From: Pogostemon cablin
Lineage: Eukaryota; Streptophyta; Magnoliopsida; Lamiales; Lamiaceae
Direction: 5' to 3'
Length of the DNA stretch: 64,000 bases
NCBI GenBank assembly: GCA_023678885.1
Contig: CM042985.1
Span: 7,366,985 to 7,430,984, forward strand
Below are positions 47,720 through 59,600 of this stretch, one piece after another. The translations under genes were made by a program, and so were the position numbers. How positions within the stretch are numbered: position 1 is the stretch's first letter; each line of letters starts with the position of its first letter. A model generated the notes under the pieces. It had not been told where the DNA came from and did no database searches. It saw only the letters and a list, made by a program, of their open reading frames with translations.

Positions 47720-50700
47720 CTACTGGATCGGAGGACAGTCTTTTCGCATCCTTACTTTCAAGTACTTCTTCCCTCTCTTATTCTCTACTCCAACCACCTT
47801 ACCTTTCTTTGTCACTGAAACAGGACTCTTTAAATTCTTTTCCTCCCATGACTGGCTTGGTTCCTTCTTGTCAATCTTCCATTCTGTTGTAGGCTCACCC
47901 TGTGTAGCAAAACAAGGATCAAACAAGTTAGAAATTATAACACCAATATAAGAAAAAAAATCGGGAGGTATGTTCGGAGGCTTCAAATATGGATCATCCA
48001 TTGTTCCTGCAACCAAAAGATTATCAAATATCACATTAGAGTTAGTAGTAGGAAAAGTAAGAGATACGCCTGGTCCTGCGATCTCCTCTACCACTTCAAC
48101 TCTTTGGCTCTCATGCTTCTCTTCCTTAGCAGCAGGCTGCATCTCCTCTTTAACAGTGGACTTCTTATTCTGATTCACTATGTCAGCAGTGGTCTTTCTT
48201 ATCTGTTCATCCCTTGCATCACCTAATGCAAGTAACTTCTCAAGATAGTCAATACATGCATCATTGGACAAACTCTCAAACTCTGCATCAGGCAGGGTGA
48301 AGTCCTCTACTACTTCCACAGACTTGCAGTGCTGCTGATCTGTAGGCCACTGCATCTCCTTATTCAAAGAAAAGACAATCTCCTTATCATTAGCCCTCAG
48401 CCTCAACTCTCCTTTGAACACATCTATTAGAGCTCTCCCAGTTGCAAGGAATGGACGCCCCAAGATCAGAGGCGCACCATCCTTTTCATCCTCCATGTCA
48501 AGTACAAGGAAATCCACAGGAAAAGTCAAATTCGATACCTTCACTAGCACATCTTCAATCACTCCCTCGGGGTATGTCAACGACCGATCTGCTAACTGTA
48601 GGGCAACAGACGCAGGTTTCAACTCCCCCAAACTAAGCTTCTTGAACACTGATAAAGACATCAAATTTATACTGGCTCCTAAATCACACAGTGCTCTCCT
48701 AGATGGCCCTTTTCCAATCTCACAGGGAATGATGAAGCTCCCTGGATCCTTCAATTTTTCTGGAAGCTTTTTCTGAATAATGGAGCTGCAGTTCTCTGTC
48801 AAATTCACTGTCTCCACACTGTTAAGCTTCCTCTTTCTGGAGATAAGTTCCTTGATGAACCTAGAGTAATGTGGCATCTCTTCCAATGCTTCTGAGAATG
48901 GAATAGTGACTTGGACATCTCTCATGACATCAGCGAACTTCCGAAACTTCTCATCAAGGCTCTTCGACAAGAATTTCTGAGGGAAAGGAATTGGTACTTT
49001 TGTGATCGGTAGTCCCAAACTATCTTTCTCGAATACCTGTTCCGCTTCTCTCAGTTTCTTCGCTCTCTGCCACTTTTTATCAGAAATTTCCAGATCAGAT
49101 TGACTCTGTACAGAATTCGGACTCGCAGGAAACCCCGGAGGACAGCTCGTCGGCTCGCTCGAGCCGAGCGATGGACAAACTGAGCCGAGCAGGGTTCCAA
49201 CTGAACCGAAGGGACCTTCTGAACCGGCTGGTGTGCCGCTCGGCGGCGATTGAGTCCGCTCGGCAGATGGCTCGGCCCGAGCGGATGGCCGAGCGGCGTC
49301 TTTTCCGTTCTGCTCCGCCCCTGTTTCGTTCTGCTTCTGTTCTGCTTCATGCTGTACAAGTTCTGTTACATCCTGCATTAGTGTTGTACCTTTATACTGC
49401 TTCCCGGACCTCAAAGTGATCGCATTTGCAGTCTCCTTCGGGTTTATTTCTGTATCTGAAGGAAACTTCCCTTTCTGCAACTGCACTTGCTGCTGATTTA
49501 CTGTAGTGGAGATCTGCCCTATGTTATATGACAAACTCTTCAACTGCTTGTTCACTTCTTCATGTTGCTTTGTCATATTTGAATCCATGAGAACAATGCA
49601 ATTATTAATCTTGTCAATATCTCCATCAGTCTTCTTCATATACCTGGCCAACACATCATCAATACTGGACTTCCCTTCTTCAGTCTTAGCACCAGGATCA
49701 AAATTAGGAGGATATGGAACTGCATTATTCGGATTTGAATAAGAGAAGTTCTCATGCCTCTGATTCTGCCAATTGCCTCCTTGATTATTAGGACCTCCCC
49801 CTTGGATATTCCTCTGGTTCGAATTACCTTGAGGGTACCTATTTCCTTGCCAATTTTGAGGAGCTCTCGAACCTTGAAGACTCTGCCCCATAGCCCAATT
49901 AGCATCCTCGACCTCTTGAAGGTTCATCACTACATCATCACTAGCAGACCCTCGGTTGCCTCCCCCATTATTACCTGATATCAGAGTAATCAGGTTCTTA
50001 TTCATCTGTTCCAATTGAGCGACAACCTTATCATTCTTATCAGCTTCAGAAAATTTCTCTTCAACCTTTGCAACTTTACCAAGTATATAAGTCCCTCGGA
50101 TCCTCTCAGATGGCCAATCCCTTGAGTTCAAAGAGATATCATCAAACAATTTCTCTACTGCATTGGATGTCTTGCCAAAAATTGTTCCTCCAGCAGAAGC
50201 ATCAACCAACACTCTCGATTCGTTGTCAAGGCCATTATAGAAGACACTGATGAGTTGAGACTTTTTGAATCCATGCTGAGGGCATCTCCTCAACGCATCA
50301 GTAAACCTTTCCCAAGCCTCTCCAAACGACTCATCTCTCCACTGCTTGAATTGATTGATCTCCTGTTTCAGTAAAAGAACCTTTCCTGGTGGCATAAATC
50401 GATCCACGAACAACTGCTGCAACTCAGTCCAGTTTGAGCAACTGTCTCCCTTTAGCTTATCATACCACTCCCTTGCCTTATCAACTAATGAAAACTGAAA
50501 AAGCCTCATCTTCCATCTATCATTAGTAGCATCAGCAGCTTTCACTGTATCCATGTAGCTGTTGAAACGCTTAAGATGGCCATAGGGCTCATCAAAAACG
50601 CCTCCGGCAAAGGGGTTTTTCTCCACCATATGAATCAGGGCTGGCCTTATGTCGTTCGTTTCATCAGCTTGAATGGCTCCAACTACGCCTGATCCTCCTA

Positions 50701-50977
50701 GATTGGTGGACTTGAATGTTTCTCGGATGACGATGTCATCCTCATCGACTCTTTCTCCCATTGATGCTGTTTCAGGTTCTGTCTCAGATTCTGATTCAAA
50801 CTCCGATTCAGCCTCTTCTAGGATAGCCTGATTCTCAATCTGCACTTCTTCCTCCTCTAAGATTGCTTTAGGAGGTGCTTTGGTATTCTTTGATTTTACT
50901 CTTCTTTTTCTCGCAGAAGCTTCAATTTCCGGATCAAATTCAAGATCTTGTGCTCTCGTCTTTGACCTAGTTTGCAT
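47720..50977 (-). CDS. Gag-protease polyprotein of the Athila-like element, 1085 aa, intact
   Basis: The frame is open from the ATG at 50977 to the stop. Residues about 105-270 are the retrotransposon Gag domain (DIRPALIHMVEKNPFAG ... RLFQFSLVDKAREWYDKL ... FVDRFMPPGK). Residues about 370-425 are an Asn/Gln/Gly-rich linker (GNRYPQGNSNQRN...). About 555-615 is a Pro/Ser/Ala-rich insert encoded by a GC-rich repeat block. Residues about 750-850 form the retropepsin-like protease with active-site motif CDLGAS (about 764-769) and ILGRPFL; DLGA instead of DTGA/DSGA is usual in Athila relatives. The frame ends at 1085 with a basic tail and no reverse transcriptase. No CCHC knuckle is obvious. It likely forms particles using pol enzymes from a related element. 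Confidence 0.9.
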   Translation of the reverse strand: MQTRSKTRAQDLEFDPEIEASARKRRVKSKNTKAPPKAILEEEEVQIENQAILEEAESEFESESETEPETASMGERVDEDDIVIRETFKSTNLGGSGVVGAIQADETNDIRPALIHMVEKNPFAGGVFDEPYGHLKRFNSYMDTVKAADATNDRWKMRLFQFSLVDKAREWYDKLKGDSCSNWTELQQLFVDRFMPPGKVLLLKQEINQFKQWRDESFGEAWERFTDALRRCPQHGFKKSQLISVFYNGLDNESRVLVDASAGGTIFGKTSNAVEKLFDDISLNSRDWPSERIRGTYILGKVAKVEEKFSEADKNDKVVAQLEQMNKNLITLISGNNGGGNRGSASDDVVMNLQEVEDANWAMGQSLQGSRAPQNWQGNRYPQGNSNQRNIQGGGPNNQGGNWQNQRHENFSYSNPNNAVPYPPNFDPGAKTEEGKSSIDDVLARYMKKTDGDIDKINNCIVLMDSNMTKQHEEVNKQLKSLSYNIGQISTTVNQQQVQLQKGKFPSDTEINPKETANAITLRSGKQYKGTTLMQDVTELVQHEAEQKQNETGAEQNGKDAARPSARAEPSAERTQSPPSGTPAGSEGPFGSVGTLLGSVCPSLGSSEPTSCPPGFPASPNSVQSQSDLEISDKKWQRAKKLREAEQVFEKDSLGLPITKVPIPFPQKFLSKSLDEKFRKFADVMRDVQVTIPFSEALEEMPHYSRFIKELISRKRKLNSVETVNLTENCSSIIQKKLPEKLKDPGSFIIPCEIGKGPSRRALCDLGASINLMSLSVFKKLSLGELKPASVALQLADRSLTYPEGVIEDVLVKVSNLTFPVDFLVLDMEDEKDGAPLILGRPFLATGRALIDVFKGELRLRANDKEIVFSLNKEMQWPTDQQHCKSVEVVEDFTLPDAEFESLSNDACIDYLEKLLALGDARDEQIRKTTADIVNQNKKSTVKEEMQPAAKEEKHESQRVEVVEEIAGPGVSLTFPTTNSNVIFDNLLVAGTMDDPYLKPPNIPPDFFSYIGVIISNLFDPCFATQGEPTTEWKIDKKEPSQSWEEKNLKSPVSVTKKGKVVGVENKRGKKYLKVRMRKDCPPIQ
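49140..49305. repeat. GC-rich CCGAGCGG/CCGCTCGG cluster inside gag
   Basis: Several copies of GCTCGG/CCGAGC in both orientations (for example GCTCGAGCCGAGC, GTGCCGCTCGGCGGC, GGCCGAGCGGCG) lie within the gag frame. The same octamers cluster in both LTRs (45700-45870 and 52333-52503). Confidence 0.7.
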
Positions 50978-51071
50978 GCAACTTCAAGAAAAATCCAAAG
51001 AAAAACAATTAAATCCCAAAGAAAATATTCTAATTAACTAAGTAATAAAAGAAAATAAATAATTAAAACTG

Positions 51072-51091
51072 TCCCCGGCACAACGGCGCCA
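51072..51091 (-). other. Primer-binding site, tRNA-Asp type
   Basis: Element strand reads TGGCGCCGTTGTGCCGGGGA, 6 nt after the 5' LTR. It is the tRNA-Asp complement TGGCGCCGTTGCCGGGGA, as recalled for Athila elements, with a 2-base insertion. This supports the Athila assignment and the minus orientation. Confidence 0.8.
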
Positions 51092-51097
51092 AAAACT

Positions 51098-52711
51098 TGA
51101 TAGGCTTTTTCTGCGCACTATAATTTAATCCTCAAGTGTAAGGATATCAATTGTAGCAGCAAGTTCCCAAGTTAAATTATCGATCCCACTGAGACAGCTA
51201 ATTATTTATTTTACTATGAATTACTAATTAATCAGAATTATGTAACCAAATTTCCAAGTGATTTGAAGTGAATTAATTAACTAAAATACGCAAATAATAA
51301 ATTGCTGAATTATTAAAAGCAATAAAAATAAAAGCAAGTTTCTAATCAAGAGATAACGAACAGTTCTAAGGTATCAGGTAGAGACCAATTAATTTGGGTT
51401 ATTAAACTTACGATTGTTCATTCATGCAGTTTCACTGAAAATACACCACATATCACTGTTATCCCACCGAATATGATTCGATTCAAAGCTAACAGTCTAA
51501 TCTGGTTTAAATCCTAAGGTGCGCGAATATTACCAAGCCTTACTCCTAGATACTAATCAAAGCAAGCAACAATACCTCCGGATGGTAAGCCTGACTAACA
51601 AGATATTTTCTGGAGTTACTACAAGGTTCTATTCACTTCCTACTTGACTGTCTAATTGCATTGTTCCACTAAACTAATCAAGTATTTGATTAACCAGTTC
51701 ATGAAATTAAAGTGCTTATAGCGGAGCTACTCTAATCCCTAACAGATAGACAATACCAATCATGAACGCACACAAGCTAACACAATAATCCAAGCATTAT
51801 AGCGGAGACGTTACGAAGCAGAAAAGCATGTCTTAGTAAAATAAGTAAAATCAAAAGCTCAACTGCATAAAATCCCAATCTTTGGTCTAAATCCCCAAAT
51901 CAATTAAATCAAACCATCAAACCCTAGAACTGTATATAAAATTAGCCCATGAGGTCACAAGCAACACTCATGGCTAAGCAATTCATACCAAAAATCAAAG
52001 TAATAGAAAGGAATAGATAAGAATTGTGAAACCCTAGTGTAGGAGCAATCTCACGTTCCTTCTCCGTCTCTTCAATCGCTTGATTTTCCCTCAATTAGCA
52101 CTTGAAACCCTTGTAGAATTGGATGGAGGATGAAATCAGATTATAATCTGATATGGGTGTGATAGGAGTGTGGATTGATGATGGTTTATGGCTGGGCTCT
52201 CTCCGATTGACGTCTCGATCTCCCTAATTGTTTCTAAGATGGATGCAGGGCTGTTTTCGCGACGAAATCTACGTCTGAATGACGAAATACACATATATAT
52301 ACGTTGCTGAATCGAACAGGCGTCGTCTGGGCCAGAACTGGGCCGCTCGGCTAGCCGCTCGGCTCGAGCTGGGTCCTGACCCGGCCGAGCGGCCTGCCCT
52401 CGAACTTGCCACGTCACTGGGGTCCAAGTGGGATCCCACTCGGCGCTGTTTACCGCCGCTCGGCACCCAGCTCGGCTCGAGCGGCTCGCCGAGCTGCTCC
52501 CGAGCTGGGCCGTTCCGGGTCTGTTTTGCTCCTCTTCCGATCCTGCCCTGTTTTACCCTGTTTTCTGCCTTCGAAACTCACAAAAACACCTTAATAGCCT
52601 TAAAATCGTGTAAATACTTAAACATACACAATTCCATGCAAAAACGATCAATTTCCTAAGCAAAATGGTGTAATGTGCACACATAAAATGCGTGAAATTC
52701 CACTCTCAACA
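51098..52711 (-). repeat. 5' LTR of the Athila-like element (1614 bp)
   Basis: Same ends as the other LTR (TGATAGGC ... CTCTCAACA). The 20-bp segment TGTCATGAATGTATTATGAA is absent (between GCGGA and GACGTTA near 51806). TATA box TATATATA at about 52293-52301 on the element strand. Confidence 0.93.
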
Positions 52712-53017
52712 GGTCGCCTTCAGAATTGCCGAGACACTCACATGACAGAGACAAAAAAACTAAAGACTACTTGGGAAGAGTTAGAATCGATAAGTAAAGA
52801 GATGACTAATCTGGAGAAGGGAGAGAAAACTTTATCTGAAGTAGCTGATCGTCTCCAACAAACTCTCTGTCGTGCTAAGAAGGAAGTTGAGCTCATAGAA
52901 GAGGAGATCCTTATGATTGATAATGCAACCGTCTTGAAAGAATCATCATCTGAAGATGAGAAAGCAGCTCTGAAGTCTGTCTTAGAAAGCATACTCTCTG
53001 ACAACTTTCTTGTTTAG

Positions 53018-53642
53018 CATAGGACTGATTTTCTTTTAGTTTGCTCCCTTAGTTATTTATTTGATTTCCCCTTTTATGTTTTTGAACATCTAATGATATT
53101 ATCAATAAAGTCCATTCTCTTCATTACTTCTCCCTTATGTTACATCATTAACTTGTTTTCTTGTCTTTCATATTTATTTGCTGCCTTCACACTCCAATTT
53201 ACCCCACAAACTTGATGTGAATAGACCAAAGGCATGACTGAACTTAGCAAAGTGCTAAGCTGCCTACGTACCTCTTCGCAGAGGATCAAGTCATTACGTA
53301 GTTCAAAGGGACATGATTTGATTTGGATGGGGGGGTGCCGTGCACAGTTTATACTCATGCGGGCCAGGAGTGACTATTCTTTAACCACTTTAGACAAAGT
53401 AGGATATTTAATGCTTTAACCACTTAAAATATCTGAGTGGGATGAATTAATAGTTTAACCACATATAATTACCTTTGGTGGGTGTCATGCACAGTTTATA
53501 CTCATGCGGACCAGGAGTTTATCGTACACAGTTTATACTCATGCGGACCAGGAGTTTATCGTACACAGTTTATACTCATGCGGACCAGGAGTAACATGCA
53601 GTTTAGACTCGTGCGTCAAGGAGCGTTATATATGTATTTGTT
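53018..53642 (-). repeat. Region 3' of pol in the outer element, with 37-bp tandem repeats
   Basis: Three consecutive 37-bp units start at about 53491, 53528 and 53565 (core ACAGTTTATACTCATGCGGA, then CCAGGAGTTTATCGTAC). Diverged copies lie at 53344 and about 53598. TTTAACCACTT-type phrases repeat at about 53380-53465. Tandem arrays just 3' of pol are a known habit of Tat-lineage elements. Confidence 0.85.
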
Positions 53643-56600
53643 TTACGCATAGTAGCGTTTCAAGAACTTCCCATTTATAGGGCCAATGTTCACGCCATCC
53701 TCCGAGATCAACTTGTATGCGCCATTTGTATAGGCTTCCTTCACAACATGAGGGCCATCCCACTTGGGTAGAAACTTATTTCCAACGCGATGGGTGACTA
53801 CTATAGGTCTTCTCACAGCAAGCACCAAATCACCAACTTGAAAAGAACGTACCCTCACTTTCTTGTTGTATGTTTTAGAAAGGCGAGATTGGTAACACTC
53901 AAGTCTTTGTTGTGCTTCCAACCTCTTTTCATCTAACGCTTCTAACTCTTGAAGACGTAACTTTGCATTTTCTTCCCCGGTGAGGCCTTCTTGTATGGCC
54001 ATCCTCAAAGAAGGGATTTGCTTTTCGAGAGGCACAACAACTTCAACACCATACACCAAGGAATACGGAGTGGCTTGAGTAGGTGTTCTATAGGTAGTGC
54101 GGTACGCCCATAAAGCTTCATTTATTCTTTCATGCCAATCTCTTTTCGACTTGGACACCACCTTCTTTAACAAACTACACAATGTCTTATTGAAAGCTTC
54201 GGCAAGACCATTAGCAGCTGCGTTATACATTGAAGATTTCTTTTGTTTGAAATCAAACTTCTCACATAGCTTATCAATCCAACTGTTGCTGAACTGCTTT
54301 CCATTATCAGTGATGATGTAGCGCGGGACACCATATCTATAAATGATATTGATCCGAATGAAATCAGCAACATTTTCTTTCTTTACTTCCCTTAGAGACA
54401 CAGCTTCGGCCCACTTTGAAAAGTAATCGGTTGCTGCAAGAATGTAGAGATGACCACCAGAAGACTTTGTAAGTGGCCCTACCACATCTAAACCCCATGC
54501 ATCAAAAGGCCATGAAGCGACTGTCGGATGTAAAGGCTCCGGAGGTTGATGAATCAAATTTCCATGGAACTGACAAGCTTGACATCTTTGTGCGTAATCC
54601 ATGCAATCCTTCACCATGGTTGGCCAATAGTAACCCATCCTTTTAATTCTAAAATGTAGCTTCGGTCCGGATTGATGAGCACCGCAAATTCCGGAGTGAG
54701 CCTCCTCCATTGCTTGAATAGTTTCTTCCTTACCCAAGCATCTCAAGAAAATTTCATCGAATGATGTTCTATAAAGTGTACCCTTGAAGTAGATGAACCG
54801 AGGTGCCCGACGCCGAATATCAACCCTTTGTCGTGGATCGTTAGACAACTTATCATATTTCAAATAATCCACAAGCGGTTGGCGCCAATCTTCTTCTTCA
54901 ATTTCGAAAACTTCCACCACATGATTTTCAACTTCTTCATAATCATCATCCTCAAAGATTTGTGGTACAACCCAACTTCTACACACCGGTATTTGAATTT
55001 GTATTTCTGGCATAGCTATAGTTGATGCTAACTTAGCGAGGGCGTCAGCTTGCTTATTCTCTCTTCTAGACAGATGCTTAATATCAACATCACCGAGATA
55101 ACCCATAAGCTTTTGAGCATACTTGTAATAGGGGAACAACTCAGGCTTCTTCACTTCATACACTCCAAGGAGTTGATTTACTACCAATAGCGAATCACCA
55201 TACACTCTAAGGTGTAGCTGCTTTATATCGACGGCCATCTCTAAACCAAGTATGAGTGCTTGATACTCAGCCACATTGTTAGAGCAATTTTCTGTTAAGG
55301 AAAATGAGAAAGGTAGAACTTCACCACTGGGTGTTACAAACACGACTCCCGCACCAGCTCCCTCTCTATGAGATGCTCCATCGAAATACATCTTCCAAGG
55401 AGAAACTATGTCCACAGTGAAAGCATCTTCATCGGGGAGTTCATCAGATAGTTCCCATTCAGCAGGCATTGGATGATCAGCTAGAAAATCTGCCAACACT
55501 TGTCCTTTTACGGCCTGTTGAGGGACGTACACGATCTCAAACTGTTGAAGTTGGAGATACCATCTTGCAAGCCGATCAGAGAGTACTGGTTTTGACATGA
55601 TAAATTTTAATGGGTTGGCTTTCGAAACTAGCCGAACTGTGTGAGCTTGAAAATAATGTTTCAACTTCTGAATTACGAAGATAAGGGATAAGCAGATCTT
55701 CTCAATGGGTGAATACTTCAACTCGTTTGGAGTCATGGTTCTACTTAGATAGTATAGAGCTCTTTCTTTGCCATCATCATTTTCTTGTGCAAGCAAAGCT
55801 CCCACAGAACGCTCTTGAGCAGCTAGATAGAGAATTAACGGACGTCCATGTGTTGGAGCACTCAACACTGGTGCCTTCATCAAGTATTCTTTAATGCTAT
55901 TGAAAGCATTATTGCAAGCTTCATCCCATTCGAATATGCTGCCCTTCTTCATGAGATGACTAAATGGTTGGCATCGGCCAGCTAAATTTGATATGAATCT
56001 CCTTAAGTATGCCAACTTTCCTTGCAGGCTTTTGAGTTCATGTATGTTCTGAGGCACATGCATTTTCATGATTGCGTCAATCTTTGCTTTCTCAATTTCA
56101 ATCCCTCGACGGCGAACAATAAACCCAAGAAATTTCCCAGATGAAACTCCAAATGCACACTTGAGCGGATTCATCTTGAGTTGATGCTCTCTTAATCGTT
56201 CAAACACTCGCCTTAGATCATGGAAATGATATTTCTTTTCCTTTGATTTCACCACAATATCATCAACATAGCATTCAACAATCTTATGAAGCATGTCATC
56301 AAATATCTTTTGCATGGCTCGCTGATAAGTGGCACCAGCATTCTTTAAGCCAAATGGCATAACATTATAGCAATATATCCCTTTCGGAGTACGAAAGGCT
56401 GTCTTCTCTTGATCCTCAGGAGCCAAACCAATTTGATTGTAGCCAGATGATCCATCCATAAATGAAAGGACCTCATGCCCCGTTGTTGCATCAATCATGA
56501 GCTCAGTAATTGGTAATGGAAAGTCATCTTTCGGACATGCCATATTCAAATCTCGGAAATCAACACATACTCTGAGTTGCCCATTTTTCTTTCTTACCGG

Positions 56601-59600
56601 CACGATATTGGAAATCCAAGTAGGATATTTGACTTCTCGGATCTTGCCTGTTTCAAGAAGCTTATTAATCTCGTCCTCAATCAAAGGAATCAACTCTGGT
56701 CGAAATCGACGTTGCATTTGTTTAACTGGTCGAGTTCCCTTTTTAATGGACAAGTGATGCACTGCGATTTTTGGATCTAAGCCTGGCATTTCCTTATGCG
56801 ACCATGCAAAGACATCTCTGAATTCTCGCAAAAGGCTAACATGCTTTGTTTCTTCCTCAACATCTAGCAGAGCACTTATGTAGGTAGGACGTGGGTCATT
56901 TTCATCACCTAAGTTAATTTCTTTCAACTCATCAACAGTGGCCTTTACTCCTTCTTCAAATTGTGAAGGGGCATCTTCAGCATCTACTTCCTCCATTTGA
57001 GAATCTTCCACAGCAGTAATATGATTGGTAGAAGCTACACTTTCTTTATCATCACTATCATCTTTAGTAAAGATGATTCTTTGCAGCTTATCCTTCAACA
57101 CTCTTCCACTTGAGTTCCCTTTGATATTTCGTCGCTTGATGCGAGAAGGATTTTGACCCCGGAGTTTTCGGAGGTTAAGGGACTTGACATGATTTTGCCT
57201 CCTACACTTTCCTTTACAGGGTCCAAGCCTTTCGAAAACACTCCCAAGCCTTTCAAAAACAGATATTCTCTTGTCTTTCCTACTACTTGCGTCAAACATA
57301 TCCTCCGTGGATAAAGCTTCTTTCTCGGTGATATAATTTGTACTTGCTCTTCTAATTGCAATGCGGACTGGCTTTTGAGGGACATATCCCAAACCTGGCT
57401 TAGCCTTCTTAATAGTATGACCATCATTTTTCAACATTTTCTGAGTAACATTGAGCCCATGTCCTGGTGGGTTGATAGTTTCTTGACACACCTTGCTCGC
57501 CATCGCTTTTTCCCTTGGTTCATAACCAGCCTTCATAAGGAGTTTATAAGCTTGTGGACTATACGACTTGGTTATTTCGGCTTCAAACACTTCACCATGT
57601 TCGGTCTTTGGTCCTTCAATAGGACGTGTGAATCCTTTGAGTGGTGGAGAAGAAAGTTTACTAGCATCAATTTTCGTTAAAGGCAACGTTAACTCTTCCG
57701 AGGTCTCAAGCCCTTTGCCTTTGTTCTCCTTGAGAGTGGCAGATGATGTACTACCTTCCTCATCCTTTATTTGTTTATTGCCCCCATTATCTTGCACCGG
57801 GGCTTCTTCACGCTTTACTTCCTTTGTACTCTTGAAGAAATATTTAGCATCGGCAAAGTAAGCTTCAGCTTCAGTAAATGGCTTGTCGTCACCGAATACT
57901 CTTTTCACGTTGTCACCTTCACTATATTTGAAGCACTGGTGCAATGTAGAAGGAATCACGCCATTCTCATGTAGCCATGGACGCCCCAAAAGCATGTTGT
58001 AGGAAGTTTTTGCATCAATAACATGGAAAAGGACTGTGGATTTCATCTCATCAATTAGCAAATCAAGAACTATTGTGCCGAGAGTCCTTTGTCCCTCATG
58101 ATTGAACCCTTGGATCATCAATCGGGTATGGATTAGTTCATCCATTGGTATTTCTATCTTCTTCAACATTCTCAAGGACAAAATGTTCACTGCCGAACCT
58201 CCATCAACAAGTATGCGATTCACTCGCATCCCTTTAGTGTAACCAGTCACAAATAGAGGTCGATTATAAGATTGCATACCCAACAACATATCTTCATCCG
58301 TGAAGGTCACCTTCATGGAGTAAGCTTTACCCTTAGTTTCAAGCTGTTCGCTTTCATTGTCCTCGTTCACGACATGACATGAGCCTTCATTATGACTTTC
58401 TTTTACAGAAGTAAAGTTTGTGCCCGCCTCATCTTCTAACACGATTTTCCCTTCCTTAACCAGTTGCATGATCTTTTCCTTAAGAACGAAACAATCATGA
58501 ATTGGATGACTCACCAACCTATGATACTTGCAGTATTTTGGGTCATTAGTTCGGCCGGCTTCTTCTGGACGTTTCATCTCAGGAAGTTCAAGGAGTTTGT
58601 TCTTCATTAGATCATCGAATATGCCAGAAAGGTCTGAGTTCAAAAATGGATACTCTTTTTCTTGCATCTCCTTCAGAGTTAACCTTCTTTGCCCCCACTC
58701 TTGGGCAACTTGCTTCCCTTTGTCTTTCTTATCATTTTCATTCTTTCGAACCTTGACCGTCATAATATTTGTGGCCATTGACTCTTTGTTGGAACTTTTA
58801 ACATAGGACTTGCCCCCCCTTTTGAAATCTTGTTTATCTTTAGACTTGTAGGAGTCCGACATCGGTGAATGTTTGATTCCACTAGCAGTCATACTTAATT
58901 CCATGTCATGGGCCCTAGTAGCCAACTCTTCGAAAGTCTTAGGTTGAATTCCTTTGAGTATATAAAGGAGATTCCATTCCATCCCTTGGATACACATCTC
59001 AATAGCAGACTCTCCGGATAATCGGTCCTTGCAATTTAAACTCAAATTTCTCCATCGATTGATATAATCAATCACAGGTTCTTCCTTCAATTGACGAGTA
59101 TTAGTTAACTCAGTCATACTAACAGTTTTCCTCGTGCTGTAGAAACGATTAAGGAACTCATGTTCCATTTGTGCCCAACTATCAATGGATTCGGCTTGCA
59201 AGTCGATATACCAATCAAATGCATTTCCTTTGAGAGAGCGAACGAACTGCCTTATCATATGGTCTCCATAAGTACCAGCGTCATGGCAGGTCTTAATAAA
59301 GTGTGCTATATGCTGCCTCGGGTTTCCCTTGCCATCAAATTGTTGGAACTTGGGAGGCTGGTAGCCAGTTGGCAACTTCAAGTTATCCACTCTTTTCGTG
59401 TATGGCTTGACATAAGTAACAGTAGGCTTGGAATTCTCCTCAAACCTTTCTTTTATTGTTCCAAGTATAATATCCTTGAGTTGATCTACTTGGAGCATTC
59501 CATCAGCTGAAAGTGGCAACGTTCCTTGAGTTTGCTCCTTTTCAATAGCCTGGCGCCTTGTGACCTCTTCCACTTCACTATCGTCCATGACTCCTTTTCC

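Larger units (their letters stand above)
44445..52711 (-). mobile_element. Non-autonomous Athila-like LTR retrotransposon, nested, 8.27 kb, very young
   Basis: The LTRs are flanked by the exact 5-bp duplication GGTCG (44440-44444 and 52712-52716). On its own (minus) strand the order is 5' LTR 52711-51098, tRNA-Asp-type primer site, one gag-protease frame 50977-47720, about 1.6 kb of non-coding DNA with two polypurine tracts, 3' LTR 46078-44445. No reverse transcriptase, RNase H or integrase frame exists, so it needs enzymes from another element. The near-identity of the LTRs shows a recent insertion. Confidence 0.92.
41873..53017 (+). pseudogene. Antisense extra gene of the Tat element, plant mobile domain (PMD) protein, broken
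   Basis: Exon A is 41873-43792, exon B 43869-43952, exon C 44029-44444 continuing at 52717-53017. Both introns are 76 bp, start GTTTC and end AG. The parts join in one frame of 907 codons counting the stop. Residues about 115-460 resemble the plant mobile domain (GEMSLSLWDLYNLMGLPI; FVHAWLAHYFKTHF). Two breaks are visible. Codon 161 is TGA, where relatives usually have Trp, and the frame resumes unchanged after it. The Athila-like element is inserted after the second base of a codon in exon C. The C-terminal part (52760-52960) is coiled-coil-like and Glu/Lys-rich. Its orientation is opposite to gag-pol. PMD proteins occur in plant genes (MAIN/MAIL type) and transposons; their biochemical role is unsettled. 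Confidence 0.78.

Noticed and set aside
52673..53017. Independent 114-codon gene just after the inner element
   Set aside because: Its frame continues exon C of the PMD gene across the GGTCG insertion site; its first codons come from the LTR end.
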